From the NCBI GenBank assembly GCA_027451745.1, contig DAIDIP010000017.1, forward strand, positions 1 through 64,000: a stretch of 64,000 bases of DNA, in the 5' to 3' direction. The translations under genes were made by a program, and so were the position numbers. Positions 25,426-36,763 of this stretch are shown here, one piece after another. Every line of letters begins with the position of its first letter. Positions within the stretch are counted from its first letter, which is position 1. Under the pieces are notes generated by a model that saw only the letters and a list, made by a program, of their open reading frames with translations, was not told the origin of the DNA and ran no database searches. Origin of the DNA: Candidatus Melainabacteria bacterium. Its GTDB lineage: Bacteria; Cyanobacteriota; Vampirovibrionia; Obscuribacterales; Obscuribacteraceae.

Positions 25426-25827
25426 ATGGAAAAGATATTTTCCTTTAACAAGTTTTTTCTGTTTTTTTGTGCGGTGTTTATTCTGGAGTGGATAGCTTTG
25501 CAAGTGGTAGGCTATATGCGTTTGACGAGTATGGCAAAGGTAGATGGGGAGAGAATCCTAGCTTGGCAATGGCCGTATAAACAAATTAGATCTGTTGTTG
25601 AAATTCATGACACAAAAATTCTAAAGCGGGATGCCAATGACGCTACGGTAAAAGTATTAGCTAAACAATCAATTCAGCCCATAACAGGTGGACCCATAGT
25701 TACCACAACACCAGATACTGTTTTGCTTTTCCCGCCTCAAACTAAAACAAATACACAATGTACTGCTACGTTGACTTATTATCGAACAAATTCTCAGTGG
25801 TTTTTGGGTAAAGTAGAATGCCAATGA
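25426..25827 (+). CDS. Small membrane-anchored protein after virB4-like gene (133 aa)
   Basis: It has an N-terminal hydrophobic segment (residues 8-30) and a soluble domain of about 100 residues with strand-like sequence (TATLTYYRTNSQWFLGKVECQ). Two Cys residues near the C-terminus could pair if the domain is periplasmic. No family is recognised. Only seven bases separate it from the VirB4 stop, so it is very probably in the same transcript. Confidence 0.6.
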   Translation: MEKIFSFNKFFLFFCAVFILEWIALQVVGYMRLTSMAKVDGERILAWQWPYKQIRSVVEIHDTKILKRDANDATVKVLAKQSIQPITGGPIVTTTPDTVLLFPPQTKTNTQCTATLTYYRTNSQWFLGKVECQ

Positions 25828-25873
25828 ACGATTATTTTGATAGACTACCAGTCGAGCTACCGGAGCAGTTCTA

Positions 25874-26446
25874 ATGTACTGGCGTATTCGCAAATATGGA
25901 CCTCTTGATCTTTTGAAAAAATATGGCTTGCATATTTTTCTCATCTTCAGCGTTCTCTTCAATTTTTTGTTAATAGTAACAAGACCGAATTTAAAAAAAG
26001 TCATTACTACGGATGTAAAAAGTCAGCTTGAAACTTTCGCCAAACAAGTTGCTACTCACATTCTTGATACCAGCTATATTTCTTACGGGGCAGCAACTTC
26101 AGCACTTCTCGATACTACCAATGGCGAACTCGATCTACCGGTGATAGGCGAATTACGCCGCCAGCAACTTTTACCTACTAGTGCCGAAGAATTAAAAGCC
26201 AATATTCAAACTTACACTAGTCAAAAGCGCGTAGTGGCCATTCGAATAGATAATGTTAGCACAGGTGAAGCGGTTGTTGTAAACGGAGCTAGCTTGATAC
26301 CTATTGATGTTTCTGGGGTTGTAGCGGTACATTCAGCGGACGAAGCTGGACCACCAAGTCCTTTTCATTTTCAATTCCTTATGGGCTACAGAGGTGGTAA
26401 TACACAAACGCCACTTGTAGCAAGCTTTAAAGATTTATCGGGATAA
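25874..26446 (+). CDS. Membrane-anchored protein, possibly VirB8/TraE-like (190 aa)
   Basis: A short cytoplasmic start is followed by one membrane span (about 18-37) and a periplasmic domain. The helix SQLETFAKQVATHILDTSY followed by alternating strands (VVAIRIDNVSTGEAVVVNGASLIPID) resembles the layout of TraE/VirB8 proteins, with their NTF2-like fold. The similarity is topological, so this is tentative. It is the last gene of the plus-strand secretion-like run, 160 bases before ribE. Confidence 0.5.
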   Translation: MYWRIRKYGPLDLLKKYGLHIFLIFSVLFNFLLIVTRPNLKKVITTDVKSQLETFAKQVATHILDTSYISYGAATSALLDTTNGELDLPVIGELRRQQLLPTSAEELKANIQTYTSQKRVVAIRIDNVSTGEAVVVNGASLIPIDVSGVVAVHSADEAGPPSPFHFQFLMGYRGGNTQTPLVASFKDLSG

Positions 26447-26605
26447 GTTAGAACAACCTAAGAAAATTCAGGTGAAGAATCATTGAAGATAAAGAGATTC
26501 TCTTTGCAAGTTTTAATGCGCTTGGATACAATATATGCGAACGATACTCTGATTTAGTCTGTATTGTTGGTTAACTACTGTTTAGATTTGGGTATAGGCA
26601 ATCCA

Positions 26606-27292
26606 ATGTATACAGGTATTATTGAACAAATGGGCACTATATCAGCACTAATAGATAGTGCTGAAGGTAGACGTCTAACCATCACACCCATTAATTCTAT
26701 AGAAGACCTTAAGCTAGGAGATTCGATCAATATAAGTGGTTGCTGTTTTACCGTAGTCGAATTTGCCGGAAATAGCTTTATTGTTCAAGCCTCTCATGAA
26801 ACTTTGCGGCGCACAAAAATCGGTAATCTTTTATTAGAAGATAGAGTAAATCTTGAGCGTCCAGTAAAGCTCAACGATCGTTTAGGTGGGCACTTAGTAG
26901 CAGGACATGTTGACTGCACAGCAAAAATTATTTCTATACAAACTGAAGGCTTTTCCAAACTAGTCGCCTTTACTTTGCCGATTGAATATGCGCCATTTTT
27001 TGTTGAAAAGGGTTCAGTAACTATTGATGGTGTTTCATTGACCATCGTAGATTGTTTTCTGAAAGCGTCTGATAACCAATTGCAGTTTAGTGTTGCTCTT
27101 ATTCCGCACACTATGGAAATTACAACCCTTGGTGATTTGCAAATAGGTCAAACAGTAAATATTGAAACTGACTTAATTTCTAAATACCTGGCTCGTTGGT
27201 TGAGCTTGGGTAGCCAAATAGATATGACTAAAATTTTTGCATCTATAAATTCTCAAACTAGTGCTCTAAAAAAGGAACAAGTGTATAGCTAA
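26606..27292 (+). CDS. ribE: Riboflavin synthase, alpha chain
   Basis: Catalyses dismutation of two 6,7-dimethyl-8-ribityllumazine molecules to riboflavin. The 228-residue protein begins with the diagnostic MYTGIIEQMG and contains two lumazine-binding barrels: the first with SINISGCCFTVVEF, the second with GHLVAGHVDC and GSVTIDGVSLTIVD. ATG at 26606 is chosen because it gives the invariant N-terminus, although the frame is open from 26564. It is followed two bases later by ribBA. No FMN riboswitch is recognisable in the 159 bases upstream. Confidence 0.95.
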   Translation: MYTGIIEQMGTISALIDSAEGRRLTITPINSIEDLKLGDSINISGCCFTVVEFAGNSFIVQASHETLRRTKIGNLLLEDRVNLERPVKLNDRLGGHLVAGHVDCTAKIISIQTEGFSKLVAFTLPIEYAPFFVEKGSVTIDGVSLTIVDCFLKASDNQLQFSVALIPHTMEITTLGDLQIGQTVNIETDLISKYLARWLSLGSQIDMTKIFASINSQTSALKKEQVYS

Positions 27293-27294
27293 TC

Positions 27295-28605
27295 ATGACC
27301 AAACCTGTTGCAAATCAAAATATTACTTTTGCTAGCGTAGAAGAAGCCTTAGAAGATATTCGGGCTGGCAAATTTATTGTTGTAGCCGACGATGAAGACC
27401 GTGAAAACGAGGGCGATTTGATTTGTGCTGCTGAACTGATTACTCCTGAAATGATCAATTTTATGATTACAGAAGGCCGCGGCTCGGTTTGTTTATTGTT
27501 AACTCCTGAACGTGCTAAACAACTAGAATTGGCTAGTATGGTAGGGAACAATAACGCATTGCATGGAACGGCGTACACAGTTACTATAGATGCCGATACC
27601 AAATACGGTGTTAGTACTGGAATTAGTGCCTCGGATCGGTCCACAACTATTCGTGTGGCAGTTGATGATAAGACCATGCCATCTGATTTGAGACGCCCAG
27701 GTCACATCTCTCCTTTAATTGCTAGTCCTGGTGGTGTACTTCAGCGTGCCGGACATACAGAAGCTTCAGTTGATTTGGCTCGTTTGGCAGGACTCAAACC
27801 AGCTGGTGTTCTTTGTGAAATTTTGAATGCTGACGGTTCAATGGCTAGAGTTCCCCAACTGAAAGAATTTGCTCGCCAGCACAATTTGAAATTTATCAAT
27901 ATTGCTCAGCTTATAGCCTATAGACTTCAGCGCGAACGTTTTGTTGTTAGGGAAGCAGCAGCAAGGTTCCCATCGGCCTATGGAGACTTCACTCTTTATG
28001 CTTACCGCAATCAATTGGATGGTACGGAGCATGTGGCCCTGGTTAAAGGTGATGTGACTAACAAAGCCAATGTTCTCATTCGTGTCCATAGCGAATGTTT
28101 AACTGGCGATGTATTTGCCGGATTGCGTTGCGATTGCGGACCACAGTTAGAAGCCGCTTTAGCAATGATTGCCAAAGAAGAATATGGCGTACTTGTTTAT
28201 TTAAGACAAGAAGGTCGGGGTATAGGCTTGCTCAACAAAATTAAAGCTTATGAAATTCAGGATTCAGGCAAAGATACTGTGCAAGCTAACGAAGCATTGG
28301 GCTTCAAACCTGATCTGCGCGATTATGGGGTTGGTGCCCAAATATTATGCGATCTTGGCTTAAGCTCAGTCAGGATAATCACCAATAACCCAAGAAAAAT
28401 TGTTGGTTTGGAAGGTTATGGATTAACAGTCTCAGATCGTGTAACAATGCCACCTGCATGCAATAGCCACAACTTGCATTATCTTTTAACCAAGAAAGAA
28501 AAATTGGGGCATTGGCTCGATAACCTTAACGAGAACGAGGACATTATTAACATAGAAGTGCCAACCACAAGCCATCAATCATTAGATCAAATCAAAACTA
28601 AATAA
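27295..28605 (+). CDS. ribBA: Bifunctional DHBP synthase / GTP cyclohydrolase II
   Basis: Makes both starting units of riboflavin: 3,4-dihydroxy-2-butanone 4-phosphate from ribulose 5-phosphate (N-terminal half) and the pyrimidine precursor from GTP (C-terminal half). The N-terminal domain has VVADDEDRENEGDL and the SPGGVLQRAGHTEASVDL segment. The C-terminal domain has HSECLTGDVFAGLRCDCG, whose three Cys bind zinc, and YLRQEGRGIGL. At 436 residues both domains look complete. Two bases separate it from ribE. Confidence 0.96.
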   Translation: MTKPVANQNITFASVEEALEDIRAGKFIVVADDEDRENEGDLICAAELITPEMINFMITEGRGSVCLLLTPERAKQLELASMVGNNNALHGTAYTVTIDADTKYGVSTGISASDRSTTIRVAVDDKTMPSDLRRPGHISPLIASPGGVLQRAGHTEASVDLARLAGLKPAGVLCEILNADGSMARVPQLKEFARQHNLKFINIAQLIAYRLQRERFVVREAAARFPSAYGDFTLYAYRNQLDGTEHVALVKGDVTNKANVLIRVHSECLTGDVFAGLRCDCGPQLEAALAMIAKEEYGVLVYLRQEGRGIGLLNKIKAYEIQDSGKDTVQANEALGFKPDLRDYGVGAQILCDLGLSSVRIITNNPRKIVGLEGYGLTVSDRVTMPPACNSHNLHYLLTKKEKLGHWLDNLNENEDIINIEVPTTSHQSLDQIKTK

Positions 28606-28617
28606 AAGGGAGTTTTT

Positions 28618-29142
28618 ATGACAGAAGATCAACCACACGTCACACAAGGCAGGTTAATAGCTACAGGTCTACGTTTTGCTATTATCGTTAGCAGATTTAA
28701 TGACTTTATCACTAAGCAGCTTTTGGAAGGTTGTCTTGAAACTTTGCGACGCCATGGCGCCGATAACAGCCTCATTGAAGTTGTATGGTGCCCAGGCTCA
28801 TTCGAAATCCCCATTACTGCTAAAGAACTTGCCCAAACTGGTAAATTTGATGCTGTTATATGCTTGGGAGCCATTATACGCGGCGCTACAAGTCATTACG
28901 ACCATGTTGCTGGTCAAACAGCTAGCGGTATTGCTCAAGTGGGGCTGGAAACAGGCGTCCCGACAATATTCGGTGTTATAACAACTGAGAGTATTGAACA
29001 GGCAATAGAAAGAGCTGGAACTAAGGCAGGCAATAAAGGTAGTGATGCTGCTTGTGCCGCTATTGAAATGGTGAATTTGTTCAGTGACTTGCGCCGTCGG
29101 CACGAAGTTGTGGCGAATACTGTAAAGGGTACTCGTTCATAA
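28618..29142 (+). CDS. ribH: 6,7-dimethyl-8-ribityllumazine synthase
   Basis: Condenses the butanone phosphate with the pyrimidine to form lumazine, the substrate of riboflavin synthase. Motifs are [33 protein letters not shown] with catalytic His93, and [17 protein letters not shown]. The 174-residue length is normal. The ribE-ribBA-ribH order forms a compact operon, but no ribD is seen, so the deaminase/reductase must be elsewhere. Its last 62 bases overlap the 3' end of the convergent gene at 29081-30610. Confidence 0.95.
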   Translation: MTEDQPHVTQGRLIATGLRFAIIVSRFNDFITKQLLEGCLETLRRHGADNSLIEVVWCPGSFEIPITAKELAQTGKFDAVICLGAIIRGATSHYDHVAGQTASGIAQVGLETGVPTIFGVITTESIEQAIERAGTKAGNKGSDAACAAIEMVNLFSDLRRRHEVVANTVKGTRS

Positions 29143-30610
29143 ATTGCGATAGAACTTTGCTTGCTCTTAAAGTATCAAACAAAGAACCCTCAGCTTCTAT
29201 TTCTTTTAAAAGTAAAGCTTGTTGAATAGAAACTTTGTTTTGCATTAGACGAATAAGACTTTTGCCAGACAAAATAAAGCAAACCTTTGGTTTTTCACTT
29301 GTATCAGTATATCTTTCAATGAAAATATGCTCGGCTGCTGTTTTACCATTGCCTGGTTTAGTTGTTCGGAGGATCCATCCTGGCTCAGAAATATCTTTTA
29401 GTTTGAAGCCAATGCTTGTATTTGTTTGTGTCATTTTTTGTGCTAAGGCACCACTAAGATGAGCAGGCAAGAATTCTTCAAAATAATAGGAAACAAGCTC
29501 AATTGAAAAATCTAGACAATTTTTGATCGTTGTCACATTATTCTTACCCCAATTTTTCTCTCGACCAATTTGAATCAGTTTTGCGAAATACTTGCTGTCT
29601 AGCTTCTCTGGGCGCAGTTGATAGCGTCCGGTGACTTCAAACAAATTGCGCTTATTGACTTGCACATTGTCTAATAGTAGTTTTTTTAGAACTAAAGGTA
29701 ATTGAAGAGTGTCTTTAGCTGCCGGTATGATTTCACTTACACCCAGAGCCTGAGCTAGATATTGCAACCATTCACCATTAAGCATTGCTTGGGCGCTAAC
29801 AAAATTACATATACGTGGACGTGTCTCATCTTCAAGATAGCGCCAGAACATATACACAGCCACATCTACCGGCAAAAACCAAAGAGTGGCATTTGGCTGA
29901 TGCGCTAGCGTGACCGTTTCTTTAAGATGTGTTGTGGGTTGTGATTGCGCGTTATTTGTAACTTTAGAATTAAATTCTGGATCTAGAGCAGCAAAAAGAT
30001 TTGCTAAACCATTTGAAGCAAAAGAATAACCGTTGGCTGTAGACCCAGTAATCAGGGGCAAGCGGATAAAATACCAATTGGATTCTATTTTAGGCAGCTC
30101 TTCAATGAGTTTTAATTCGTAGTTTTGACAGGTCTTTTCCCAGTGATGATTTGCTTTTCGTCTAGCGAATTCCAATTCCTCAGGTACAATACCGTCTGCT
30201 TGCACTGCTCCCCAGAGAGAAGAAACCATAAATAAAGGCACACCTTTAAAATGCTTTAGCACATTAGGCAATTCGGCGGCCGCCCAACAGGCTCTGGGCA
30301 CTCTAGCGTCATCAAAATTTGGCGGCAGTCCGCAGAAGATAACTGCATCGTATTTGGTACCATGAGAAAAGTCGCCATTTTCAAAAAATTTCAATCTTTC
30401 ATGAAAAGCCCTAAATTTATTTCTGGTGCCGAATACCTCCTCTAAGGCATCTTTTGCTGATGAGGTAATATCTAATGACGAGAGGGATAAAAGATTAAGA
30501 GCAGATTTTGTTGCCACGTGCACATGCCAGCCTTGAGCAACTAACCAAGCCGCAAGTGGCGCGGCAAATGTTGAAACGGGTCCCCAAAGATAGGCAGTTT
30601 TAGCTTTCAT
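29081..30610 (-). CDS. Rossmann-fold protein, possibly extended SDR (509 aa)
   Basis: The N-terminal 230 residues look like an NAD(P)-binding epimerase-type domain: a strand-loop start ([28 protein letters not shown]), a [11 protein letters not shown] strand, and an MVSSLWGA segment in the place of the SDR catalytic Ser region. However, the usual GxxGxxG reads [10 protein letters not shown] and no clear YxxxK is present, so it may not be catalytically normal. The C-terminal half is helical and unrecognised. The ATG at 30610 is 16 bases after the RDD gene. Its 3' end overlaps ribH on the opposite strand by 62 bases. Confidence 0.6.
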   Translation of the reverse strand: MKAKTAYLWGPVSTFAAPLAAWLVAQGWHVHVATKSALNLLSLSSLDITSSAKDALEEVFGTRNKFRAFHERLKFFENGDFSHGTKYDAVIFCGLPPNFDDARVPRACWAAAELPNVLKHFKGVPLFMVSSLWGAVQADGIVPEELEFARRKANHHWEKTCQNYELKLIEELPKIESNWYFIRLPLITGSTANGYSFASNGLANLFAALDPEFNSKVTNNAQSQPTTHLKETVTLAHQPNATLWFLPVDVAVYMFWRYLEDETRPRICNFVSAQAMLNGEWLQYLAQALGVSEIIPAAKDTLQLPLVLKKLLLDNVQVNKRNLFEVTGRYQLRPEKLDSKYFAKLIQIGREKNWGKNNVTTIKNCLDFSIELVSYYFEEFLPAHLSGALAQKMTQTNTSIGFKLKDISEPGWILRTTKPGNGKTAAEHIFIERYTDTSEKPKVCFILSGKSLIRLMQNKVSIQQALLLKEIEAEGSLFDTLRASKVLSQFMNEYPLQYSPQLRADGASH

Positions 30611-30626
30611 GACAATAAATATGTTA

Positions 30627-31226
30627 TCAATTTTTTTGTCCAGGCAAAAGCTGATCGAAATTAGTCTGTGACTGAATGATTTTTGTCTGCGCCAATACGT
30701 CTCCTACGCGTAAACTATCTTCACGACTATAAGCACGATAGCTTTCAAGCGGTAAAACTGTGAGCGCATAAATTGTTTCCAGGATCTTGAGCAAATCCCT
30801 AACTATCTCAGGCAAAAGAGCCCCTGGAAGCATGCCGACGATATCTAAAAGCAAAAGAGGCGCGGTTAATGTTATATTGCGCATCCATGACTGTTTTAAG
30901 GTCGGAGCTAAGCCAGAAGATGCTTGAACCACCTGTAAACCCATTAAATTTTTTCCAATTCCTCGCCCGCCAAAAAAATAGTCCCTAGACATGAAAAGTA
31001 GGGTCAAAATTAATCCTTGGGGAAACAAATTAGGTAAATAAGGCACAATGGATATCAGTGCAGAACTTAATACAGAGATAAGGTAATAGACAATTAAATC
31101 TATGAGCAAGGCAATCAGTCTTTTATTAGGATCTATAGATTTTTTGCTAATAACGACATTTTCGGCTTCGCCTACCCGGGCTTGGACCTCTGGAAAATGA
31201 GTTTCTATATCGTCAAATCCTGGAAT
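30627..31226 (-). CDS. RDD-family membrane protein with probable ATT start
   Basis: The frame includes RLIALLIDLIVYYLI, the first span of RDD proteins with its conserved Arg and Asp, and later RDYFFGGRGIGKNLMGLQVV, the second RDD signature. Three or four spans follow. The only ordinary start (TTG at 31109) lies inside the first span, so it cannot be right. Upstream the frame stays open through 40 codons without any ATG, GTG or TTG up to a stop at 31230-31232. Two ATT codons stand there, and AAAGGAG lies seven bases before the second (31226). I infer initiation at ATT. Function is unknown; RDD proteins are small polytopic membrane proteins, some linked to transport. Confidence 0.7.
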   Translation of the reverse strand: MPGFDDIETHFPEVQARVGEAENVVISKKSIDPNKRLIALLIDLIVYYLISVLSSALISIVPYLPNLFPQGLILTLLFMSRDYFFGGRGIGKNLMGLQVVQASSGLAPTLKQSWMRNITLTAPLLLLDIVGMLPGALLPEIVRDLLKILETIYALTVLPLESYRAYSREDSLRVGDVLAQTKIIQSQTNFDQLLPGQKN

Positions 31227-31233
31227 AATTTAG

Positions 31234-31240
31234 CTCCTTT
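31234..31240 (-). promoter_or_regulatory. Strong Shine-Dalgarno before an ATT start
   Basis: AAAGGAG on the minus strand, seven bases before ATT at 31226 and four before the preceding ATT at 31229. It decides the start of the RDD gene: no conventional start codon lies within range. Confidence 0.6.
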
Positions 31241-31303
31241 GCTTCTAGTATTTTAGACTGCTTTTACCGACCGAACAAAATAAAAAGAAACAATGCTTAT
31301 TGG

Positions 31304-31334
31304 TTCGAATTACCATTCGAAATGTACCATGGTA
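31304..31334. promoter_or_regulatory. Two adjacent palindromes upstream of the thiolase gene, candidate operators
   Basis: TTCGAAT, TACC, ATTCGAA at 31304-31321 is a perfect 7-base inverted repeat, and TACCATGGTA at 31325-31334 is a perfect 10-base palindrome. They sit about 95-125 bases before the thiolase ATG, upstream of the AT-rich TATAAA/TATTAT stretch near 31362-31372. Such paired palindromes often bind dimeric repressors, for instance TetR-type regulators of acyl-CoA genes. No regulator gene is adjacent, so this is inference from symmetry and position. Confidence 0.45.
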
Positions 31335-31428
31335 GTAAATGGATGAAAAGCTGTTTTAGTCTATAAAATATTATTGTGCAAAAATATTAGTTACTTACAA
31401 ACCCAAGGAAATAAAATAGCGGGACAAA

Positions 31429-34775
<3,347 letters not shown>

Positions 34776-34835
34776 TTACATCTATTTAGATAGAAGAATA
34801 GACAACTGAGCAACGGTGCAACGCGAGGTCATTAC

Positions 34836-35090
34836 TTGTATAGTTTCCATTTAAATTCATTCGGTGCTGCTGTCTTGCTTTCTGCTTTGTTGATGGGAGC
34901 TTTAGGCGTTTTTGTGATTGCTCCTATCGCTTGTATAGAATTTGGTTGGAATTTTTTAGCTAAACATCTTGTTTTTTCTATGCCTTTGATTAGTCCTTGG
35001 CAAGCCCTTTTAGTCTATTTGGCCTTTGCAGCCACTATTTATTTAATGGGTTGGGTGCGAATTGAAATTAAAACTGGTAGCCTTGAATAA
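34836..35090 (+). CDS. Small two-span membrane protein (84 aa), TTG start
   Basis: An 84-residue protein with two hydrophobic spans at about 8-31 and 47-72 and an acidic/basic tail. It starts at TTG, supported by GAGG seven bases upstream. No family is recognised. It follows ligA by 60 bases and precedes a TPR gene. Confidence 0.5.
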   Translation: MYSFHLNSFGAAVLLSALLMGALGVFVIAPIACIEFGWNFLAKHLVFSMPLISPWQALLVYLAFAATIYLMGWVRIEIKTGSLE

Positions 35091-35161
35091 GTTAATAGTA
35101 AGGCTCTAAAATAATAGGAATAATCACTATATTTATTCATGTAATAGCGAAAATCGGGGTT

Positions 35162-36259
35162 TTGCGGCAAGCAAAATTCTTTTTGCTTTTAAGCGGCTGT
35201 TTTTTATTTTTGTTTGCCAATTTATTTAGTTATCAATTACCCTCTTTTGCTAAAATACGCAGCTCCGGCAAAAACACTGTTGAGCCTTCTAAAGAAAATT
35301 TTGATCTGGGTCTTAGAAAATACAAAGAACATGATCTGGATGGCGCCATAGACGCATTATTGCAAGCAGTTTATTTCAACCGTAGCTCATATAATCCAGA
35401 AGCATATTATTGGTTGGGTATTTGCTATCAAGAAAAAAATCTTGATGCTAAAGCTATTGAAGCTTTAAAAAAGAGTGTCGAACAATCAATTAAACGAATA
35501 CCGCTCACTCATTTGCATTTATCACAATTGTATTTGCGCAATAATCGTTTAGATGAAGCAGAGTGGGAAGCAAATAAAGCTTTGATAGATTTTTATGGAC
35601 CTGCCCCTGAAGCACATAACCAGCTTGGTCTCATTTGTGAGAAACGTAATGAGCTAGAACGTGCCCAAGATCAATTTTTAGATGCTTTGGGTAACCACCC
35701 GTGGCGCTATACAGATGCGTGGATGAACTATGCTGAAAATCTCATCAAACAGAAAAAATGGGGCTATGCAATAACTCAATTGCGCAATATGCTCAACCAC
35801 GATAAAGCATTAAAGGGTCTTGATCCCGAACGTATCTATTTTGATATTGGTATTTGTCTTTTGGCAAAAGGTGATCATCAAGGCGCTATGGACAATTGGC
35901 ACGAAACGCTAAATTACAATCCAGACAATGCCCAAGCTCATCTTCAGCTTGCTTTATTGCTGGATTCAGAAAGACACATTGCTTCGGCAATAAAAGAATA
36001 TAAAGAGTATATCCGTTTATCGCCTGACAATTCCGAAGTAGCTAAGATCAAAAATCAAGTACTATTGCTCGAGCAAAAACTGCGAGCTACTCCTGTGGAA
36101 TCGGTCGGACCCTATGTTGCTCCTAATCTAGATAGCCTGTACAAAAAAGAGCCAAACACAAGCTCTGAAATCCAGGAACAAAACAATTCTGATGCATTAA
36201 AGCCATCGAGCAAAAAGGATGTTCTAGTGCCCCATAGTGGTAAAGAGTCAGGATTTTAA
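35162..36259 (+). CDS. TPR-repeat lipoprotein-like protein (365 aa)
   Basis: The start is a TTG with GGGG only two bases before it, and no other in-frame start is available. The N-terminus has LLLSGC (Cys at about residue 13) in a hydrophobic segment, then SYQLPSFAK. Five or six TPR units follow (about 45-300), such as PEAYYWLGICYQEKNLDAKAIEALKKS. The last 60 residues are polar and likely disordered. The signal region resembles the TPR lipoprotein at 7699-9522 (LLSGC then NYQLPAFGK), so the two may share ancestry or location. The role is unknown. Confidence 0.75.
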   Translation: MRQAKFFLLLSGCFLFLFANLFSYQLPSFAKIRSSGKNTVEPSKENFDLGLRKYKEHDLDGAIDALLQAVYFNRSSYNPEAYYWLGICYQEKNLDAKAIEALKKSVEQSIKRIPLTHLHLSQLYLRNNRLDEAEWEANKALIDFYGPAPEAHNQLGLICEKRNELERAQDQFLDALGNHPWRYTDAWMNYAENLIKQKKWGYAITQLRNMLNHDKALKGLDPERIYFDIGICLLAKGDHQGAMDNWHETLNYNPDNAQAHLQLALLLDSERHIASAIKEYKEYIRLSPDNSEVAKIKNQVLLLEQKLRATPVESVGPYVAPNLDSLYKKEPNTSSEIQEQNNSDALKPSSKKDVLVPHSGKESGF

Positions 36260-36318
36260 TTTAATTACGTCCCAAATCACAATAGAATAGCTATTAGTTA
36301 AATCAAGAACGATAGACC

Positions 36319-36726
36319 ATGCTCGAAGACTATAAAGATTTTATTCTTAGGACAAATACACTGGCTTTGGCAATTGGTGTCATTATTGGCGCGGCAACCA
36401 GCAAACTTGTTACCTCCATTGTAGATGATCTTATAATGCCATTCTTTTCTTCAATACTTCCTGCTGGCAATTGGACGTCTGCGCAATTTATTTTGTCTAA
36501 AAGTACTGATATAACTGGGGCAACTATAGTCAATGCCATCAAATATGGCCATTTTATTGGTTCGATAATTGATTTTTTGGTTATCTCTTTTGTTGCTTTT
36601 ATTCTGACTAGATTTTTAGGTGTCAGACCGGCATCTCTAAGCAGAACCAAACAGTGCCCCGAATGTCTAGAAGATATTCCTCGCGCGGCAAAAAAATGTC
36701 GGGCTTGTTGTTCTCCAGTCTCATGA
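36319..36726 (+). CDS. mscL: Large-conductance mechanosensitive channel with C-terminal zinc ribbon
   Basis: MscL opens under membrane tension to release solutes. The 135-residue protein has the N-terminal amphipathic helix and first span (LEDYKDFILRTNTLALAIGVIIG), the pore-proximal VTSIVDDLIMPF motif, a periplasmic loop and a second span (FIGSIIDFLVISFVAFILTRFL). The C-terminus has CPEC and CRACC pairs, a zinc-ribbon-like tail seen in some MscL proteins in place of the simple helical bundle. Confidence 0.93.
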   Translation: MLEDYKDFILRTNTLALAIGVIIGAATSKLVTSIVDDLIMPFFSSILPAGNWTSAQFILSKSTDITGATIVNAIKYGHFIGSIIDFLVISFVAFILTRFLGVRPASLSRTKQCPECLEDIPRAAKKCRACCSPVS

Positions 36727-36763
36727 AATCAGATATCATCAATTTGTTTTTTTTAGTAAGTCT

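Noticed and set aside
26447-26605. FMN riboswitch before ribE
   Set aside because: The conserved boxes of that riboswitch are not recognisable by eye.
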